Positions 11,592 to 23,721 of a stretch of 64,000 nucleotides of DNA are shown piece after piece. The notes beneath the pieces were generated by a model. That model worked only from the letters and a program-made list of their open reading frames with translations, searched no databases and was not told the origin of the DNA. The stretch's first letter is position 1; every line of letters starts with the position of its first letter. Source of the DNA: Flammulina velutipes (lineage: Eukaryota > Basidiomycota > Agaricomycetes > Agaricales > Physalacriaceae); assembly GCA_011800155.1 (NCBI GenBank), contig CM022369.1, positions 620,001-684,000 of the forward strand. Direction: 5' to 3'. The position numbers were made by a program, and so were the translations under genes.

Positions 11592-13183
11592 TTAAATGCT
11601 GTCTGCGATCAAACGATGGGGATTTTCAACATAACCTCGCCAACATTCTACGAACGCTGCCAGTTCTGCACCCTCAACAACTCTATGGTCGCCACTCCAG
11701 CTCACACCAAGCTTCAGGCGCCTCTCGCCTCTTCCGTCCTCGTTTCGATCAACATCCCATACCCACTTTGCACGGCCAATCGCGACGATCGCTACGCCAC
11801 CCCCTGGGACGAGGACAGGTGAAGCGTAGTCACCGGCTCCAATAGCACCGACGTTAGAGATGGTGAGTGTCCCACCGCGTTTGGGCATCTCGACAGCAGT
11901 CAGCTTGCAAGGGACCTGTCTCCCTAGATGCGATAGGTGTTTCAAGGACGCTGCTAAGCCATATACGGTTTGTGTATCCACATTTTGTAGAGTAGGCGTA
12001 TATAGACCAGTAGGCGTGGAAAGCGCGATGTTGATATCAGCGTGTGGACGGATAGTTAATGTTGCTTTCACATCAGGCGAATGCGGAGGTGAAATGGAGG
12101 ATCTGAAAAGTGGCCATTCCATCATGGACTTCCCGAGCGTCTTCAGAAGAATAGGAAGATAAGTCAAACGTGTATACGTCTGCTCAGAGGGTACACGGAA
12201 ATTTGCGTTAGGCGCTGGAAAGACAGAGGAAGGATCCACAGGAAGGGGTAAAGGTGGTGTTGAAGGGGCCGGTCGATAATGTTCGGGAATGTAAGCGTTG
12301 AGCTTGGGCAGAAGCTCGTGGAGTTCTGTAATATCTAGCGTAGTAGAATATCCAAAATGGGGAATTTCTAAACTCTGAAGAGACGGTGAGCGGAGGAAAT
12401 GGTGCTAAGGCAAGCTTACTACCTTCACCATGGCTTTCCACATTCCATGACGCGTTCGGCCAAGTTCAACGATAGTATCCTCCCCGGTGAGGGTAGGTGG
12501 TGTTGTGGGACACAAGGGTTTTGCCGACATGAACGCGTCAATGTCGATTTTCTCGACGCGTCCATCTCGTCCACTCCCTGGAGATATCATTGCCAGGTCC
12601 ACGCTGTTCTTTCGAGCATAATGCCTCACAGATGGAGTGGCCAGTACATTGGTACTCGCCTGAGTATGCGGGCGATTTGGATCTAGAGGATGCCACCGAC
12701 TATTCTTGGACACGCGTTCAGTAGTGACGGTCGCTGGTTGGGAGCCAGTAGAGGCCTCTTCTTGGGCCAACTGAGGTGGCTGAGTTTCCAGAGGTTGAGA
12801 TTTGTCTGCTTCACTGTCTTCCTCGTCGACTTCGATAAGGCACAAACCAGAACCAACCTTGGCCACTTCCCCTTCCTTCACAAGCAGTTCTGCGACCACT
12901 CCGTCGAATGGACTGGTTATCTCGACGCTTGCTTTGTCGCTTTGGACTTCACATAGAGGGTCAAAAGCTTGGATGGTTGACTTTGGTGCGACACTCCTTC
13001 TGAGTTGGTTAGATTACACGTCGAGCGGCCGGAACATGGGACAAACCATTTAATGACCTCGCACTCAGTGATGCCTTCACCAATATCGGCGAGCTTGAAC
13101 GTACGTAGGGATTTAAGACAGATACTCGATGAATGAAAATGAGAAGCGAAAAGAGGTCGTCGAATGAGTAGACGACGGTACAT
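11592..13183 (-). CDS. Branched-chain 2-oxoacid dehydrogenase E2 (dihydrolipoyl transacylase)
   Basis: Mitochondrial acyltransferase core of the complex that degrades the 2-oxoacids of Val, Leu and Ile. The start MYRRLLIRRPLFASHFHSSS looks like a mitochondrial targeting sequence; an earlier in-frame start would add a less suitable leader. The lipoyl domain is rebuilt across an intron: FKLADIGEGITECEVIKW, then VQSDKASVEITSPFDG with the lipoyl lysine in SDKAS. A linker leads to the peripheral-subunit-binding domain (ATPSVRHYARKNSVDL) and then the catalytic domain, including IPHFGYSTTLDITEL, ADINIALSTPTGLYTP and GTLTISNVGAIGAG. The active-site block reads GDHRVVEGAELAAF, where most relatives have Asp instead of this Glu before Gly. 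Branched-chain identity, rather than pyruvate or 2-oxoglutarate E2, rests on the single lipoyl domain with a binding domain and on the EIPHFGY block. Confidence 0.88.
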
Positions 13184-13974
13184 GGTGGTGGGTAACAAAG
13201 GCAGGTTCCCCGTGGGGTAATAGGGGCGTTTCTTGTGATGGATCAAATTTTCAGAGTGCAGCTCTATGAACTCTACCATCTACATACCTTGACTCTACTA
13301 ATCAATTTTCTATGGTCTTCATTGAATGCGTATGTGCAGAAAATTTCGAATTGCTGCAGCCTTTGACATTATTGACATTACGTGCCGCAAAAATTGGTTC
13401 AGAAACTTTGAACCCTCGCACCTTTCAAGATCTGCCATATGCCATCATGGCTTCGACCTCAGGCCGGTTTGCGAAATGCGGTACATGTGTCAACTTTTTT
13501 TGCGCCGTTATTTTTTATTCTGTCCTCTGCCCCTCCGGAAAGCGCTTTCGACGAAGTCTGTAACACCGATCTACTTTCTATTGTACCTTGCCTTGTATTT
13601 TACTGTTTAACAGTCATGGAATTGGATAGCTTGTTTGCCAGAACGTTCATGGTTTATGAACTGTGCCGACAAATTGTCGTCTCATGTAGTGGACACTGTA
13701 TGGGCCATAGATCCGACGTATAATAAAGGTGTACTAGTTATAAAAACAATACAGTAGGTTTAATAAACGGTCTCTTCATGTCCTTGTTTCCACTCCTCTC
13801 ACAACGGTGTATATGACTATCTTGATGGAGCGCCACATTTCAAGTCGAACAATCCATGAAGTATACATATCGACAATGTAGAGCACCGAACAATGGTTCT
13901 ATTGTCTATAGTTCTCATTTAAGGCATGAGCGAATGTCATTTCGGAATCACTCTTCTTATGACCATCATCACCG
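13184..13974. other. Divergent promoter region
   Basis: Lies between the start codons of the E2 gene (minus) and the Fcp1 gene (plus) and should hold both promoters. Short open frames here have no family signature. A TATA-like run is present near 13737-13748. Confidence 0.45.
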
Positions 13975-16582
13975 ATGGAGGACTTACCAACAGAAATCTT
14001 TCTACCGTCTTCATTCCCGTATCCTATCAAGATATCCTCCATCGACGCGCCAAATGCAGCAACTGTTAGCCGTGGTGCACGTCTGTTCAGCTATTCTTAT
14101 GCACATTTCCCCCGCGGCGCACCACAGCCAGAGACTCGCTTCGGCACCTGGGATTCTGCCATTGACGGTGACATTCAAACGTGGAACATTCGTGCAGGAG
14201 ATGTCATTTCCGCTGCCAAAGCTAAACAGAAACCGGCTCTAGTCATTAAAGAGCCGTGCAAGCACGGAGTTCAACATATGGGCCTTTGTGTGCTGTGTGG
14301 AAAGGATATGACCAAGTGCGTTCTTAGGCTCTATTCCAATGTATACTGATTGAACGCCTTACTATCTAGCATTGACTATATCGGCTTCTCGGATACCTCA
14401 CGCGCATCCATACAAATGACCCACGAAGCGAACGGACCAACTGTTTCGCTGGAAGAAGCCCAACGAATAGAACGCGAGACTGCAGAGCACCTCCTCAAGA
14501 CGCGAAGGTTGTCTCTGATTGTCGATCTAGACCAGACGATGGTGCACGCTACGGTAGATCCTACCGTCGGTGAGTGGATGGCCGAGGGCAGGGCTTGGGA
14601 GGAAAAGCAGAAGGAACGCAACAGCCACACTCCACCTCCCGAAGGCGACTCTGAAGAAGAATGTAACCCAAACTGGGAAGCTCTCAAGGATGTCAAGGAA
14701 TTCCGTCTTGGCCCAGAGACATTCGGAGGGTCTTTCCAGGGGAAAGCCCAGAACAAATCTATCGAGGCGGACGGTTGTATGTATTATATCAAACCAAGGT
14801 GCGGCGCTTCCAAAGCGACTGGTGCGAGATACTTACGTTCACTAGACCCGGATGGGAGGAGTTTCTGCGGGACATGGCGACAAAATATGAAATGCATGTC
14901 TACACCATGGGCACCCGGGCTTATGCCGAAAAAGTGTGTGCAGCTATCGACCCCGATAAAAAGATCTTCGGAGGACGACTACTAAGTCGAGATGAAAGTG
15001 GTAGTCCGTGCAACATCCCTTACATTTCGATCCGTCAGACTCACTGTATCTAGGTCTCACCCAGAAGAGCCTAAAACGTTTATTTCCCTGCGATACCTCC
15101 ATGGTGGTCATTATCGACGATCGAGGTGACGTTTGGGAATGGAGCCCAAATCTCGTCAAAGTTGTGCCATGTAAGTCTACATCTCTTCATCGGCTGGACA
15201 CCATTAATTGGTTCTGTAGATGACTTTTTCGTCGGAATTGGCGACATAAATTCTGCTTTCCTGCCTAAACTGCCGCCGAGTAGTATGCCGATGCCACCTA
15301 AACCTGACGCGAGCACCGAAAGTTCAGAACCATCGACGAAAGCAATGATGACCCAGAATTCCATCGCTTTGGAGGCTCAGGTCGAAGAACGACCTCTTGC
15401 AAAGGCTCAAGAACAGTTGGCTGATATCGAGGAAGTCAAGAGCGAACCGGTCGATGTGACGTTGGATGTAGAGCACCCAACACCCCACCCAGCACACGCC
15501 CACAAGAAGGCTTTGCTCAAAAGTGAAGATTCTGAACTCCATCGTGTACGGAAGGTATGTGCCATCAATTGCACAGAAACAATTATATTCTAATTCACTT
15601 GGAAGCTATTGGACGAAGTACATCGACGCTTCTTTGAGGCATACGACAAGACACCGAAAGCGGGCAATAAGCGACGGCGGCCTGACTGTGATGTTACTGT
15701 GAGTCGAATCTTTTCGGAAACTGTTCAAATCAATGATACCGACCAGACGATCATCCCTCACTTGCGGTCAGAAGCCCTCAAAGGAGTGCACATCGTGTTC
15801 TCTAGCATGTTCCCTCTTGACATTCGACCGCAGGCCACTGATGTATGGAAAATGGCGGAGGCATTTGGCGCGCGTTGCTCTACAGACCTCATTGACGATG
15901 TGACTCATGTTGTTGCTGCCAAGGTCTGCATTTTGTCTCTAATTCAATGCGTATTTCCTGAATTTTTGCTAGCAAGGAACAGATAAAGTGAACATTGCCC
16001 TAAGACGGCCATCAATCAAGGTCGTCTGGGCGCAGTGGCTCACGGACTGTGTAAACGTCTGGCAGAAAGTGGACGAAACGCCGTATCTCATGGATCCTAG
16101 CACTGCGGCTCGCGTTGATGTACTAACGCAAGGGGTCGTGCTGAAGGACAAGCACCATCATTCAGAGTCGCCTGTGGGAGGTGAGCTGGAGTTGAGTGAG
16201 ATCGACTGGAATGACATAAACGACGAGGTCGACGCCGCCATGAACGAGAGCGATGATGATGATGAGGAAGACGAGCACAAGGTGTTAACATATTGGGCAG
16301 ATGAAGATGACGAGAGGTGTGTTCAGTTTCACAAACTAGTTCAAATCCTTACAACCAGACAGCGCACCAAACACGCCCAGAAAGAGATCAAGAAGCTCCA
16401 CGCCAAAAAGTGGTGAGTCAGACACGGGGTCACCAAAGCTTAAGAAACAAAAGCTGGATGGATCTTCGTTGAAAGATTCGGTATCCGCTCGGGACCTTGA
16501 CGAGGAGGAAGATGACGACGAGGAAGACGAAGACGAGGAAGACGATTTCCTCGCCAAGGAGCTGGGGGAAGAATGGGGCTAG
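13975..16582 (+). CDS. FCP1: RNA polymerase II CTD phosphatase Fcp1
   Basis: Dephosphorylates Ser residues of the RNA polymerase II C-terminal repeat so that the enzyme can be reused; nuclear. The N-terminal part has a lipoyl-like fold region (GDIQTWNIRAGDVISAAKAK) and a Cys cluster (CKHGVQHMGLCVLCGKDM). The FCP1 homology domain holds the catalytic DxDxT box in SLIVDLDQTMVHAT, then PGWEEFLRDMATKYEMHVYT, RLLSRDESG and VVIIDDRGDVWEW. A BRCT domain follows (LKGVHIVFSSMFP to VVWAQWLTDCVNVW). The C-terminus is a long acidic and basic tail ending DDFLAKELGEEWG with TAG at 16580-16582. At least six introns separate these blocks, for example after GKDMTK near 14311 and after KPR near 14802. All catalytic residues expected for the family are present. 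Confidence 0.93.
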
Positions 16583-16947
16583 TCTTTCTACATATCTTGG
16601 GTCATATTCTGTTGGGACGGTATCGCATGCATTACTTATGATTTTCGTTGCTTTTGTTAGATGTATGTTTGTACATTTTTTACTTCTCGCCCACTATTTA
16701 CCTTTAGTTAATTGTATCCCTGTAGCCTATTTTCTCATCTCATCATTATTCCAGATCGCTAGTCTCTGACTGTATGGAGTCTGCCTGCGGCTATTACAGG
16801 CCGTCGTTGACACAGCCATCATGTTCTCAACTTTGCCTCGTCTATCATCGAGTCTACCAAGACTCACTCTTTTCTCTGGCCCAAATTGCTCTCTCTGTGA
16901 TGTTGGTCTAGATTTGCCAAATTTCACAGCTTCTTATCGCCAGCTCC
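16583..16947. other. Intergenic, no gene seen
   Basis: AT-rich after the Fcp1 stop, fitting a 3' untranslated region, then the promoter of the next gene in the same direction. No coding frame supported. Confidence 0.45.
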
Positions 16948-18192
16948 ATGACAGATAGCCAAAGCGGAACTAGCCAAAGTCAAGCAATCGGTAAGCAATA
17001 GCATTCTCTTCGCGCTATCCAAGTTCACATGATTGACACTGTTACAGAAATCATTTCACCTCAACGTGATCAACATTCAGGATCCAGGACAAGAAAAGTG
17101 GAAGCGCAAATACGTGTACTGGATCCCAGCGCTTCACCTGGAGGGCAAGGAAGTAGCCAAGGGCCGTTGGGATGCGCCGGTGGTTCTGAAAGCAGTGGAG
17201 GAATGGGAACAGGCGCAGGACATGACGGATCGCACCTAGTTCATGATGAACCGCCTTTCTTTTCTGACATCCTTCCCGATTTCATGTCTACTTGGCACCA
17301 GTCTGGCCTCTACGAACGACACACCACCGACGTACTGGGCGAAGACACACTTCCCGCACTGTCTAGTACTTACCAGAATAGAAGCCGCTGTTTCAATTGT
17401 GGCTCCCCGGACCATGTCGTGTCGTCCTGTCCTGAGCCCAGAAATTCAGCTCTAGTGTCTTTGTCGCGCCAAATCTTCGATTTCTATAAAGATGACCGAC
17501 CCCAGATAGCTGGGGAGCGTATACATCTCATTGAAGAGTTTCGACAACAGCGCCTCCGTTGGCTCGATACATTCATTCCAGGTCAAATCTCTGGAGAGTT
17601 GCTACGAGATGCAATTTCGCCTGGGGACGGTGACTGGTTGAAAAATATAGGCAATTGGGGTTACCCTAAAGGCTGGAGCTCTGCTTCAGACCCTCGAGAT
17701 GAAATTAGGCGACGAATACTGGATGAATGGTCATTTGACGACGACGGACAAGAGGATCTATGCATTTTTACGGACGCGCAGGATATTGGGATGACTTTTC
17801 CCCCTGAAGATAGGGCTTCCCCTCCTCCCTGTCCAGATACTATCCAACTCAGGTTGGATTCTCCACCAGTCAAGATACGTCGCTGGGCAGAATATCCGCC
17901 TACGGAATTTTCGTGGTCTTTACTTCCTCTTTACAACGGGTTCGCGTTGCCGCCAGTTCATGGAGAATCAACAGTGAGCTCTACTTTCTCACAAGATCGC
18001 CATGCACTTTGGGCACTTCTTTTGAGTGGGGCGCCACCACCGCCACCGTTGTCAGAGCCCCCACCACTCCCCCCAGAACCGTCCAAACCTGCGCCACCTT
18101 TACCACCTTTTGGGCCAGCGCTGGTTCCTCCGACGGATGTACAAATTATGCATGACGACGACGACGACGACGATATGGATCTTTCAGACTGA
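16948..18192 (+). CDS. Zinc-knuckle and PSP-domain protein (ZCCHC8-like)
   Basis: The start ATG at 16948 begins a 43-base exon (MTDSQSGTSQSQAI) that joins, across an intron at 16991-17047, to EIISPQRDQHSG. A CCHC zinc knuckle (CFNCGSPDHVVSSC, C-x2-C-x4-H-x4-C) sits near residue 135. Downstream is a PSP-like segment (DWLKNIGNWGYPKGWSS). The C-terminus is Pro-rich and ends in an Asp run (DDDDDDDMDLSD). In animals the same arrangement is found in ZCCHC8, a scaffold of the nuclear exosome targeting complex; PSP domains also occur with the splicing factor SF3b. A role in nuclear RNA surveillance or splicing is inference from this arrangement. A second open frame at 17033-17239 overlaps but does not join to the knuckle. 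Confidence 0.75.
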
Positions 18193-18347
18193 TTTTTGTC
18201 CGACTCGCTGAACATGCGAAATCAGTCTTGGATGCAGAATGCTGAGTAGGAATAATACATATATTGGTTTGAGGTCCGAACCATGTCGTACTTTTGTTAC
18301 AGTAGTATGCTGTTTGATTAATGATCGCCTCTTGGCTCGGAATATTT

Positions 18348-21300
18348 ATGGACAGCGCTAGCTTGAAGAATCGAGATCTCGGCTCGAAAAGTTCGAAAAA
18401 CGTTCGTTCAAGAACTCGGTCACACACGTGACGTCGATAAACTCAACATTGGCAGTGGCACAGGCAGATATTTTGAGACCTTCCATCTGGAGCGACGCGC
18501 TTTACACCAATCGACGCGGGTTTTGGCCTGGGAAGAGGGGAAACAGACCATCTGTTCAACTCATGTAAGGGATGTCGCTGTCAGAACCATTATGGAGGGT
18601 GAAAAGTGCGTTCAATATAAATCCACAGCAAATTTGAATATTAATATCTTGGACTTAGGGACACCTTGCCCGTTCTACGCGAAAGGGAACTGTGTATTCT
18701 CTGAGAGATGCAACTTTATTCATGGTTTAGAAGAAGTTGATGAGACAACACTCGTTGAAGCAGAGACTTCTCGACCCAAGATCGACGAAGACATGGTGGA
18801 AGATCCTCCCAAGACCAAGATGCCTACATCCCGTCACAAAGGCAGGGAGGACTCGACTCGAATGTCTGATTTACTGCGCGAATTGAAGGGAGTTATAGGA
18901 GAGGAGGCCTCTGCGAAAGCCGAAGAGGATTTCAACGAGCAGTTCACTTCGGCCGACCCTAAAACACCTCCAGGACTCGAAGCGTTCGCAATGCAGACTG
19001 GTCATCCTTCCCCAGTGCCTTCTCGGCTTGGTCCACCCGACGACGCTACACCAGCGATCGAAGAGCACCCCGCCCCTGTACACCGACAGGACGAACCCGT
19101 GCACTATGCTAGTGGCCTTCTCTCACCCGTCGCATTGCCCGACCTTCACCTACGCTCTTTCAGTCGCGACTATCTTGATGATGAGCAGGACTCAGAAGCA
19201 TCCTTCGCGACATGGGCTACACCACACCCGCTTGCACTATCCCCTCCCCGCAGTCCCGCGAGAACATCCACATTCGACTTGCTATCATCTCCGTTCGGAT
19301 CCCCCTCCTCCCGTATCATGTCCCCCAATCTGGCCGCATTCTTGAACAGGATTCATCCTCTATCCCCCACCCCCAGCAACAACGCCATCGACCACCTGCA
19401 TCACGACAGTCCTGGGTTGAATCTAAACGATTTGGATTCCCCAGAAAGCCACCAGTACATGACAGAGACCGTCCAGCCTGCGTCTAGACTCCTAGACGAT
19501 GAGGATGAGGATGAGGCGCATGTCTTCGGACGCGTCGTTAGAGATAACCACGCACAAGAAGTTCCTACAGCACTTTGGGATTCCCCGGAAAGTCTTTCGC
19601 ATGCCACACAACCTATCACACCTACAGCACAAGCCGTTAACGATGATAACGAACGAATCGGGCGCGCTAACGCAACTCAGGCTCATGCCAATACACACTG
19701 GGACAAGCGCCATGTGAACTCTCAACACCACCCTCCAACAGACGATATTCGAACCGCTTCTGCGGACTTTAGTGACGAGGAGCCATCTGAAGGCGCCATT
19801 AGGGGCGTTGGAGATCAAGATGACTCCCTAGTGCTTTGGGATATAAATGTTCTAGATTCCCCAGACAGTCACGGACATGCCACAGGGAACGCTCCAGCTA
19901 CATCTCAAATTCTAAACGACGAGGACGAGATACGAGACTTTGACGTCGTTGGAGACGCTCAATCTCAAGAGGGTTCTACCTCCCGCTGGAGTTCGAACGA
20001 TGCAACCCCCTACTATCCTCGTCATGTCGTGGAACCTTTTCAACTATCCGGAGATATGGAGGACGAAGATGAGGCGCGAGTCTTTGGGCACATCATCAGG
20101 GACGATCAAGCAGTGGTTGCTACACCGGAGAGTCGCAGAAATACCACAGAGATGTCTCGAGACCTAAACGATGATAACGACGACGAAGAACGAGCATCTG
20201 AGCGCGCCGCTAGAGACGCTGAGGCTGGAAAGGGCCCCGTATCTCAATGGAGATTCAGTGATACGACCACAGGGGTTGTTCAACCTGCTTACATGGACGT
20301 GGACGACATGGACGACGAAGTGGACGTGCGCGATGAAGACGAAGAGCAAGTTTTTGTACGCGTCGCCAGGGAGGCTGATGTTCAAGAAGGTCCTACGGCG
20401 CGCTGGGATTCAATCAATCAAGACACTGCTCTGTTCATGGGCAGCATGACTTCTGAAGAGATCGAAGCTGCTCTGAATCGTACCCGTCCGACTGAATATC
20501 TCAAGTCCCCAGAGCAGCAGTTCGATGCTAATGAAATTTTCACCTCGTCGCCCACTCCTCCTCCTACGAACATAGAAGAACTAGAAGATGAGGAAGATGA
20601 CGCATTCACCGAGTATAGTCCTACTGCACAGTTGGCCTACCTCGATGACACTACAGCCATTGTTGCGCAAGATGATACGCTCTACGGAATCTACGATGTC
20701 TATTCTGACATGGACCCAGACGACGTCGCCAATCGAAGTGATATCGGTTCTTCCGATTCTAGCCCACCACAGGGTTTCATAGAGCCTCCACCACTAATGA
20801 CGCCCCAATCTACCCTTAGGCGAAGCGTTGTATTTACACCTCCACCAAGGAGTGGCGTCAGAACTTCTATGGATTCTATAGCCTCTCGGAATTCGAATTC
20901 TGGGACCTCTTCACCCGCCCTTCAACCGTGGCAAAGTCCGTTTACGATTCAGATGCAACGACCGGAAAGTATAAGGCTTCCGCTCCGGCCTCCTTCCTTA
21001 CATGGTGGAAGTCACAAATCTTCTGCCGATGACACTCCACTTTCCACCCCTGCATCGTCGAATGTCTCTCAAGCAAGTCGACCAGCATCGCCAGCTGAGT
21101 TTCCATCATCGTCCAAGGTACCTTTTGGGTTCCGAAAGTCCTTTACTTTGGTACGTGGTTATCTTGTTAATTTGGTTCATAAAATTTGATAACAAATAAT
21201 ACATGTAGGGTGGCACTCGCAAATCGTCTCTTTTGATAAACCGCTCGTCTCGAATCCTCGACGACGACACTATTCCAGAACAGGCGGAATTACCAGCAGT

Positions 21301-21647
21301 CAACGCCTCTCCAGCGTCTGCTTCTTCTAAAGCTGCGGCCAAGGGCTTGAAGCCACTACGACTTGTAAGTTCTCCATACACCTAGATTCATGAACCTTAC
21401 AATCATCATTCTCTCAAAGTCCACTATCTTAACACCCAACAATATTTCTTCATTTATATCTGCATCTCCTTCTCGATCAAGTTTTACTCCTCGTTCAGGC
21501 TCAGGTATACTGTCTTTGATTCTTCAGATCGGCCTCATTGACCTCTTTAGTAGGGAATCTCAAGCATTCATCTCTTTCATCTACAACTGTATCACCACAC
21601 ACATCGTCGAACAAAGCTTTGGTGGGTTGCCCTTTCTCCTCTTGTAG
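18348..21647 (+). CDS. CCCH zinc-finger protein with acidic repeats
   Basis: A C-x7-C-x5-C-x3-H finger (CPFYAKGNCVFSERCNFIH) begins at about 18667, which suggests RNA binding. The exon before it reads PSGATRFTPIDAGFGLG and joins across an intron (about 18564-18659) to give FNSWTPCPFYAKG. The first exon is a guess: ATG at 18348 (MDSASLKNRDLGSK) spliced across about 18430-18478. Without it, translation could start at 18591. The middle (about 19480-20420) has seven degenerate acidic repeats with a DEDEDE..VFGRV core. The rest is Ser/Pro-rich. Later exons: KSFTL joined to GGTRKSSLLINRS near 21209, ending KGLKPLRL at 21364. The last exon is uncertain; the in-frame reading stops at 21645-21647. The function in mRNA control is inference from the finger alone. 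Confidence 0.65.
19480..20420 (+). repeat. Seven degenerate acidic repeats in CCCH protein
   Basis: Protein-level repeats of roughly 30-65 residues. Each begins with an acidic core (LDDEDEDEAHVFGRVVRD, NDEDEIRDFDVVGD, MEDEDEARVFGHIIRD, LNDDNDDEERASERAARD, RDEDEEQVFVRVARE) and often continues with a segment like AQEGPTARWDS. The DNA copies have diverged, so this is an old expansion and not a recent microsatellite. Confidence 0.6.
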
Positions 21648-21742
21648 ATGGCTATTCTTTAACTCTCCATCAGCTATCGCATCTACCGCACATATCTGAG
21701 GATCATATTAATTACAACACGCCACACTCAGCTGCATTGGAA

Positions 21743-23518
21743 ATGTCTGCCATTGACCGTCTCTCAAGCCGGAGCTCTCCTACGAGGCCACCGATGTCTG
21801 CCCCATTGGACTTACCTACTGATTGGAAGCGCTCTCCCTTCATGAGCAAACCCACTAACTCACCAATCAACACCGCTACCGAGGACTATACCGTGCTCCA
21901 ACCTCCTCCACAAGAATCCCCCCCTACGACCGCTAATCTTATCCCACCACAGCATCCTCCATCTGCCGCATTGACGACACCAAAGCCTGTCCTCATGTTC
22001 GCCATCGCAAGTGACGATCCAGAGCAAGTTCGTCAAGTGCTGGCCAGCGGCGAAGCAGGCCCGAATGATTCTGTCGGCCCTCAATCTGCACTGGCCTTCA
22101 CACTTTCCAACGATCAGCTTTCCCGTAAGCTTGACATCGTCAAAGTCCTTCTAGAATACGGTGCAGACACATCGGAGCTTCAGCAGACGTTAGCCTCTAA
22201 TGGGATGGATCCCTTTGTGGATGAGGTGGACGAGGCCACTAAGTAAGTGACTTCTCGGTATTTGTTGCGGCGTCCGACTTAGATACGGCCAGATATTACT
22301 TGTCTCAGGCTGAGACGTCGTTAACGCGGCGAGCTTCGGTGCTCATGCGCCGTTCTTCGTTCAAACCATTGGCCCGAATACGATATGGGATTGTAGGTCA
22401 AGATCGCGCTTTGGAACAGTTGTTCCGGGTGTTGAGTATGCACAATCAAAAGATCTCTACGACCCCGATCGTCATGCTGCTCTGTGGTACGCAGTTTACA
22501 ATCACTTTTCCCCTCAAAATAGACATATTAAACTCATCGTATAGGTCCAAGTGGGCATGGTAAAAGCCTTCTCGCTCAGAAATGTAAGCATCATCTACGA
22601 TATGTTACCGCAAACACTAAACTCCTCATCATAGTTGGATCTCTCCTTGATGTAGCAACTCATACTGTTAACATGACCACCCTCCGATCGGCCCATGATC
22701 TTTGGCAATCCTATTCGATAACACCCGATCAGGTAAGCCGGCACGTATCTGCGAATCATCCGATGACTGACCGCCACATCGTAGAACGGCACGATTTCCC
22801 GCTGTACTCTAATAGAGTTCTTGATCAACAACGAAGGAAAGAGATGTGTTGTCGTCCTAGACGTGAGTGTTGCTGCTCGTGTGTTTCACTGCCCCGTTGA
22901 CTGAATTTTTTGCAGGAGATTGAAAAGACGCAAGATGATAGCGTTCTCTGGTCATTATTACTGCCTTGGGAAATGGGTATATCTCAAATTGCTTCTCGTA
23001 TCTCCACATTGACAATTTGTAGGTCGATGCTCATTTGAGGCGAACAGCATGAACATAGACGTCCGCAATGTCGTGTGGCTTGGAACGTCGAATATTGGCC
23101 ACGACCTTATCTTCGAGTACCATGACTCTTTGAAACACCCTGATCAGATTATGACACGAGTGGAATACGTCGAGCTCATGTCTCGTTTGAGACCTCGTGT
23201 TTCTGACCGTCTCGGGGTGAGCACACGCGTAGTTGTTTTTTTCTGGCAGATCGCTGAAGAGTTTGTTTCACGTAGGCTTCTGTCCTATCGCGTGTGACGA
23301 CGATACTGCCGTTTGTACCGTTCACGCCTGAGGAGATGAAGGCGCTGGCTTCTGAGGCTCTGCAGGCCATATCAAGCGACATCATCAAGGATCTGTCGAA
23401 GACCGCGCTAAACTCTGTTATAGACGGAGCACTGCAAGAGTTCATACCATCGGAAGGAGCACGTTCCCTATATCGAGCTGTTTCTAACCTTTTAGTCGAT
23501 GCAATTGATTTGTCGTGA
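21743..23518 (+). CDS. Ankyrin-repeat AAA+ ATPase, Clp-type
   Basis: The N-terminus (MSAIDRLSSRSSPTRP) is Pro/Ser-rich. One to two ankyrin repeats follow: LMFAIASDDPEQVRQVLASG and LDIVKVLLEYGADTSEL. The AAA+ domain resembles the second ATPase domain of ClpB/Hsp104: YGIVGQDRALEQLFRVL, Walker A GPSGHGKSLLAQ (rebuilt over an intron), Walker B VVVLDEIEKTQDD, sensor-1 WLGTSNIG and an arginine finger in DRLGASVLSRVTTILPF. Eight or so short introns split it. The same order, ankyrin then a single ClpB-like ring domain, is known in metazoan CLPB/Skd3, a mitochondrial disaggregase, but I see no clear mitochondrial presequence here. A protein-remodelling role is therefore likely, with place and substrate unknown. 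All main ATPase residues are present. Confidence 0.8.
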
Positions 23519-23721
23519 TGGTTGTTACCCTCGAGCGATCCTCTGTTTTGGAAGATGAAGTCGACTGTCCATGTATGCGCCTTCTGGCAGATGATCATGG
23601 TGCATCCCCCTGAGGCGTACTGATTGATATAGAACCTAGGACCGCTTGTTAGATTTAAAGACTGTGCTTTTGGGTCATGCATCCAGTTTCGCCCCTCACC
23701 TTTTGACGGGCGATCCATTCG

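Noticed and set aside
17033..17239. Alternative open frame with WKRKYVYWIPALHL
   Set aside because: It overlaps the PSP-protein exon; only the other frame joins both to the first exon and to the zinc knuckle.
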